A stretch of DNA of 64,000 nucleotides, taken from NCBI GenBank assembly GCA_030063045.1, contig JAQSEB010000066.1, forward strand, positions 248,001-312,000, given 5' to 3'. This document shows, piece by piece, positions 58,615 through 64,000 of the stretch. The position numbers and the translations under genes are program-made. This DNA is from Pratylenchus scribneri (lineage: Eukaryota > Nematoda > Chromadorea > Rhabditida > Pratylenchidae). The first letter of the stretch is position 1; each line of letters starts with the position of its first letter. The notes below the pieces were generated by a model that saw nothing but the letters and a program-made list of their open reading frames with translations, made no database searches and had not been told where the DNA came from.

Positions 58615-61600
58615 TCAAATTTGCAAAATTAGAATAGCCAAATAGAAAGTGATCAAAGAATCCACCTCAAAATGGGCAGAATGAAATGTTGGCAAAATTA
58701 GCATGGCACAAAATAAATATAGCCCAATGGTCAATTTGATCAGAACCAATTTCGATTTAATTCGTCTAAAATTTGCGTCCACAAGACGATCAAATAATTC
58801 ACTGACGGCAAAGCTGGCAAACAAAATGGCGCAACCATCTTAAAGGGAGAATTTTAGACGGAATTATTTTTTTAAATTTTACCCCAAATGCCCATTTCTT
58901 GAATGCAAAAATAATTTTTGACTAATTTGAGTAGAGGATAATGTACTAAATAACAAATATAAGACAAATTTCCGAAATGAACCTGAATTTGAGAAATTGA
59001 TTAAAAATTATTTAAATTGAACGCAACTGAAAATGGATTATCAAGCAAGAATGAAGACACAGAGAATTCATCATTTTTGCAATTTTTCAACAAATAAATG
59101 ATAAACACGGTAATCAAAATCACAATCGTGCGGAGCAGCATTTCATAAGGTGCGCCAAATTCAATTTCTTAAAATTTTTAATTTTAAATGGAAAAAATTT
59201 TAAAAAAATTATTTAAAAATTAAATATATTTTTTTTTAATTTTCAAAAAAATATTTAGTTTTAAATGGAAAACATTTTTAAATTAATTTTTTTTAAATTA
59301 TTTTATATAAGCGAGGAATACCTGCTGCCGGTGAATTCCCGCCAATGAATGCATTTATGATGATGCGATACAGGGATGCGGGCATTGCAAAAATGGCAAT
59401 TAATAAAATGGTTAGTAATAAAGGTGTGGCGGTTGTCCAATTAAAATGTTTTTGAAACTCATTTTCCCTCAAGGCAATTCTTTCAATTGAATTTGCTGCC
59501 GGCAATGATTGTGAAGGAATTGCTGAGCAACTAATTATTGGGGGAAAATTCTTCTGTTTCTTCAGTTGAATCGTCCCATTCTGTGGGAACATATTTTGTT
59601 TCATTTGTTGAACAGTTTCACCATTGGAATTTGATGTTGGAAATGAATTTGGAGGAAAAATGGAGGAAATTGTTGAGGAAGAATTCTGTTGAATTTGTGG
59701 CAAGGAAATGGGTTTTTCTTGTGATTGGTTGCATTTGGTCAGAAAAAAAACAATTAAGCCAGCGGCTAATTGCCAAAGTCGGCAGAAAAGCTGAAATAAA
59801 TAATCAAAAAATTAAAAGAATTAATCTATTTCAATATTTAATTTTTGTTAATTTTTAAAATGTGAAAAAATGTCAACGTTTAAAAAAAATATTTTTAAAA
59901 TAATTTCGCAGGCATCGCTTTATATTTCAGTCAATTTTGATCTTTTATAATTAATAAGGAATTTGGATAAGCCAATTGCCATTTTTCAATATCTGAATAT
60001 ATACTATTGATATTGGTAAAATTGCCTAAATTGAACAAAAAAAGTCCTCCCGATTATTGCTCCTTATTGGCATAATTTTATGTTTAAAAATTTTTTTTAA
60101 TAAATATGCTTCTTTAAATTAATTTTTATTTTGATTTTATTGTTTATTAGCAGCATAATTTAAATAAAATTAAAAATTGCAAATAATTTAATATTTTATT
60201 CCACGGACCATTGTAACTGCAATTGACACGCCTCCATCCACAAATAGCCAAAAGCCAATTTGTAATGCCCATGAAGGCAACATTATGGCGAATAGGAAAA
60301 TTGCACAAATTTTTGTCCTTTCCGTGCAGCATCCTCCACTGCCATTTTGTCCCCATTTTCTGGCCAACCAAAAAATTGCAGCAAACAAAAATGGTACCAA
60401 CAAATAGAATTGCATTTCCACTGACAGTGACCACATGGGTGTAAACAATCTGGTGCCCATATGTATCGCCGAATTGTTTTTATGCACACGACCTGCCATT
60501 TTGAAAAGCTGCGAAAAGGGAATTTTTATAATCAATATTGCAAAATGGCAACAAAATTAGGGGTGAATTGGTCCAATTTTTATGATTGTAAAGTTAATAA
60601 AAATTTTATTATGCACATAAAATTGGCTTTAAAATAATATAAAATATATTCTCTTACAGGGCTCTCAGAGTACCCCCCCCCCCCACGGGGGGCATTTGCC
60701 CCCTTTTTGAGATTTTGCCCCCTTTTGTGCCCCCCAAGCTAAGTTGCCCCCCAAATGCCCCCTTTTTGAAATTTTGAAATTTTTCCCCTTTTTTTGATAT
60801 TTTTTAATAAAATTTTTCGCTGCGCGGCCATTTTTTGGTAAAATTTCTCTCTGCGAGGCCATTTATAGCTTAATTTTTTCCTTGCGGGCTATTTTTTGTA
60901 AAATTTTTCTCTCTTAGGGGGCATTTTTCGTTAAAATTTCTCGTTTAAAACCATTTTTGATTAAAATTTTTTCGCTGCGCGGCCAATTTTGATCCAATTT
61001 TATCTATGGGCCATATTTTGTTTAAAATTTTCTTTTGAGGGGGCATTTTTCATTTCGAATTTTCGTTTCGCGTAGGTAGGGGGCAAAATAGAACCCTCTG
61101 CGCACTACTATATAACGTCTATGATGCCCCCTCAAATTTGCTTAGTAAGAAATTTATTTTTCATCAAAAACAATTAATTTGTTAATTTCCAACCGGAAAT
61201 TTTTGCAAAAAAGCATAAAATAATGATAAACATTGAGAAGAAATTTTTTTAAACCGTTTTTACTACTTTTTAAAAATGCCCCCCAAAATGCCCCCTTTTT
61301 TATTGAAAATGCCCCCCAAATGCCCCCTTTTTTTGATCAAATGCCCCCCAAACCGAAAAATCATCTGAGAGCCCTGTTCTCTTATGAAAATATTTTTCGA
61401 ATATTTCCAAAAAAATTATCACACATTTAATTAAATCAATATTTTTTAACGAGAAATAGTTTTTTTACATGAAAAAATATTTTTTTACACGAAACTTTTC
61501 GTGTCGAAAAATAATTTATTTTTAGGGCCATATAACTTGGCCCTAACTAGGGGTTCAGGGCTAGGGTTAGGTTCAGGGCAGGCATGGGATTAGGGGCTAA

Positions 61601-63461
61601 GGGCTAGGGGCTATGGAATCTTAAAGAAGTCTGCTTTGGCCAAGTTATATGGCCATAAAAAATTAGTCATTTTTCGACACGAAAAGTTTCGTGTAAAAAA
61701 ATTAGTATCCCTTTTTAACCAAATTTGTATTAAAATCGAATAATAATCAATGAATTTTGATATCATTTTTAGGTATAATTTTATGCCCAAAAAATATAAA
61801 AAGCATTGTAAATTAATAAAAGTGTCTATTCATCATCCCTTATAGAATTTTTCCAAAATTGTCGTAAAACGTAAACACTTAAAATCATTTTTTTAATATA
61901 AATTTTTTACCATGCCAAAAAAATCGTAGTCCATAAATAAATAATGAATGTTAGAGGCGAACAGCATGGACCAAATGAAATCTTCACGAAACTGTTGAAA
62001 TAGTAAATATATTTTAAAGATGAAATTACAGAGCTATTTCTAAACATTTTTAGTTGATTTGAATTTGAACAAAAGAATTTAGTGAAACATTTGTAATCAA
62101 ATTTATTTAATTTTTAAAGTACCGCCGATTGCGATGAATTGATTAGAGAAAAAATTAATGGATTTGATGAGAATTGGCAAAAAGTTAAGAGAAAAAAATG
62201 AAAAAATAGGCCGAAATCGGGGAGATTTCATATTATGGCCATAAATTTCTAGTCAATTATATTTTTGATCAGTATTTTGATTTTTAATATTAATAAATAC
62301 TCTATAAAACATAATAATATAAAAGATTTGCTTGAATACTTGCTGAACATTGATTTATGCTCAAATTTTTGTAATAAGATTTAATTCACCAATAAAACTA
62401 ACCAGTTGGAAATCAGTTCGAGTGAGTAAAATTTGCCCGGCGGTGAATGTGCAAATGAGGATGACCAAATAAATTGTCACAATTCGATGAATTCGACGTG
62501 AATAAAAATGCAAAATATTTTGTAAATTGATTGGGGCAGCCGAAAGGATTTTGGCCATCAAAAAGCCAGATATAACAAAGAAACTATAAAATGATACCGG
62601 AGAATTATGGTTAATTCTTAATTGTTATCATTTTAATTTATTGGAATAATCAATAAATAAATATATTTTGGCAAAATTTGTAATTTAAAAACTTTTAAAT
62701 CCTTATTTTTTATTATCGTTAGCTAATTCATAATTATTTACTACATATTTATTTTTTGAATTAGTTTTATATTTTATTTTAGTTAAAAATCTGGAAAATT
62801 TAAAATAGATAAAATTTTCAGAAATTTTGTCTTTCAAATTTTTCGGCCATTTTAATTTTTTTTACCGAATGGAAAAATATGGCATTACCGTATTTCCTCT
62901 ATTTGAAACCCACGATTTTACTAGAAGCCCATAGCCCACAAGTCCACCCTTAAAATTTTTTCCATCTTTGATTTTTAATTCTCTGTAAAAATATTTTAAA
63001 TATTAAAAAAAAAGTTTAAAATCATATTTAAAAAAACTTGATGTGAATTGTAAAAAAAATAAGTTTTGATTCTTAAAAAACATGTTCATTTTTGTCAAAA
63101 ATTTAATAGAATAAATTTATTTTTCATCGATTTTTCCTCCCTGAAATTTTTTAGCCTACCCTTTATTAGAAACTCATCCTAGAGAGCAAATGAAATTTAT
63201 AAGTTCACATAGGCTTATAATTATAATAGAAGATTTACAAATCAACAAAAATTTTTATCAAAAAAAAAAATAAAATTTTGGAAAATAAAAAAATTCTTAC
63301 ATGTCAACACCCAAACTGCCACCATAAAAAATGGTTGGCCAAATGTGGGAGCATATAACGCCGGCAATAGCCAAAGTGCGCAGACCTTGTATGTGTAAAA
63401 TAAATTGGTGTTGCTTTTGCTTTGGTGTTGGTGGATTCTCTTTTTGTTCTTTTGATGACAT
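58615..63461 (-). CDS. Acyltransferase-3 family membrane protein (OAC-like), multi-exon
   Basis: Exons 63461-63301, 62583-62403, 61991-61911 and 60508-about 60205 join in phase: MSSKEQKENPPTPK, then LHIQGLRTLAIAGVICSHIW with the family's TM1 His, DIFFVISGFLMAKIL, YSRRIHRIVTIYLV, WSMLFASNIHYL, and the signature TPMWSLSVEMQFYLLVP. Later blocks: about 59795-59330 (CRLWQLAAGLIVFF, a long Ser/Pro loop, then TPLLLTILLIAIFAMP), about 59165-59020 (LLRTIVILITVFIIYLL) and 58840-58615 (FASFAVSELFDRLVDANF, stop). A likely exon at about 60035-59925 (FTNINSIYSDIEKWQLAYP) contains an in-frame TGA at 59933-59931, so that part is unsettled. The family moves acyl groups onto extracellular sugars or lipids across membranes. 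Large introns hold transposons. Confidence 0.78.
60658..61376. mobile_element. hAT-like element in an OAC intron
   Basis: Ends CAGGGCTCTCAGA and TCTGAGAGCCCTG are flanked by perfect 8-bp repeats TTCTCTTA (60650-60657 and 61377-61384). 719 bp. The interior is rich in TGCCCCC blocks on both sides, plus GCTGCGCGGCCATTTTT copies. No transposase. Confidence 0.85.
61481..61700. mobile_element. Foldback element with CTAGGGTTAGG core
   Basis: The left arm TTTTTTACACGAAACTTTTC continues GTGTCGAAAAAT...GGGCCATATAACTTGGCC. The right arm is its reverse complement, ending at 61700. Each arm contains the small palindrome GAAACTTTTCGTGTCG. The 70-bp core is a GGGCTAGGGTTAGG-like degenerate repeat. Confidence 0.75.
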
Positions 63462-64000
63462 TGTCCTTTTCTAAAATAAAAAATTATCCAAAAATCAATT
63501 GAATAATTGGAACAAAATTTTAAACGCTCAATTAATTTTTTCAAAGATATATATTGGCCTTAAAAAATTCAAAATAATTATATTTAAATACTTAAATAAA
63601 TTTGATTAACAATAAAAATTCAATTAACCCAAAAATGTGTTATGACATATTAAAAATATTTACCATAATAAAAAATTCTGCTAAAATTAATGAAGAAGAA
63701 AATGTTAAATTTGATCATCAGCGAACTCTGAGTTTTAATTAGTCATAAAAATGCGAGTAGTAAAATCAATGATTTACAAAAATAATTATCTTTTTTCCTA
63801 TGTTAATCAAATTTTGCTAAATGGAATTATTAGGCTCAATTCAATAAAAAGAGGTTGCCTTTTACAGTGAAGAAGAATTCACATGAAAATTGGTCACTAA
63901 ATTGAGGAACTAAAATTTAAAGCAAAATAAGATAAAATGGAAAATTTATGGTTTGTCGATGCAATTAACAAATAAAAAGTGTTAACAAAAAATAGATAAG
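63462..64000. promoter_or_regulatory. Upstream region of the OAC gene
   Basis: AT-rich DNA before the OAC start codon. No specific element is recognised and there is no further gene before the window ends. Confidence 0.3.

Noticed and set aside
61550..61620. Internal telomere
   Set aside because: Only a degenerate 70-bp tract inside a foldback element; no array.

Overview
The window is nuclear DNA of a nematode. It is very AT-rich, its genes are split by short GT-AG introns, and it carries a spliced-leader (SL) RNA gene, nematode-only chemoreceptor families (Srd-like and Srt), astacins of the NAS type, and an OAC-type acyltransferase. A tylenchid (plant-parasitic, clade IV) nematode is my guess from gene style; the sequence does not prove it.

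Layout. 0.5-0.9 kb: a kelch-like fragment (-). 3.3-6.5 kb: a complete seven-exon SPRY-domain gene (+). 7.5-13.0 kb: a 13-exon astacin gene (+) whose first protease domain has lost all zinc ligands and whose second is intact. 14.1-20.1 kb: a convergent six-exon astacin-EGF-CUB gene (-). 22.8-26.0 kb: core-1 beta-1,3-galactosyltransferase (T-synthase, +). 26.3 kb: an SL RNA gene with a non-canonical leader. 27.2-50.1 kb: a chemoreceptor cluster with at least four intact five-exon Srd-like genes and several broken ones (all -), one intact Srt gene (+), an F-box gene (-), and a small cysteine-rich secreted peptide gene (+). 50.4-57.8 kb: a satellite array whose 684-bp unit is made of four diverged ~171-bp monomers; a receptor exon fragment lies on its far side. 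58.6-63.5 kb: a multi-exon acyltransferase-3 (OAC) gene (-).

Mobile DNA is dense, mostly non-autonomous and mostly intronic. A foldback family with 8-9 bp target duplications (copies A-E) sits in the SPRY and astacin introns and beside them. Three hAT-like elements have 8-bp duplications, one nested inside copy E and built largely of 41-bp satellite. There are further foldbacks, a probable solo LTR and a tRNA-like element. No transposase gene is visible.

Working together: the two astacins and the secreted peptide point to the cell surface or secretions, T-synthase to O-glycan building. The receptor cluster shows birth and death of chemosensory genes, with a shared CAGGTG (E-box) promoter module about 110-165 bp before receptor starts. 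Exon joins were checked by hand for reading phase. They close perfectly for the SPRY, NAS, T-synthase, Srt, peptide and one Srd gene. They close for the double astacin except for one non-AG acceptor. Several OAC and F-box junctions remain open.
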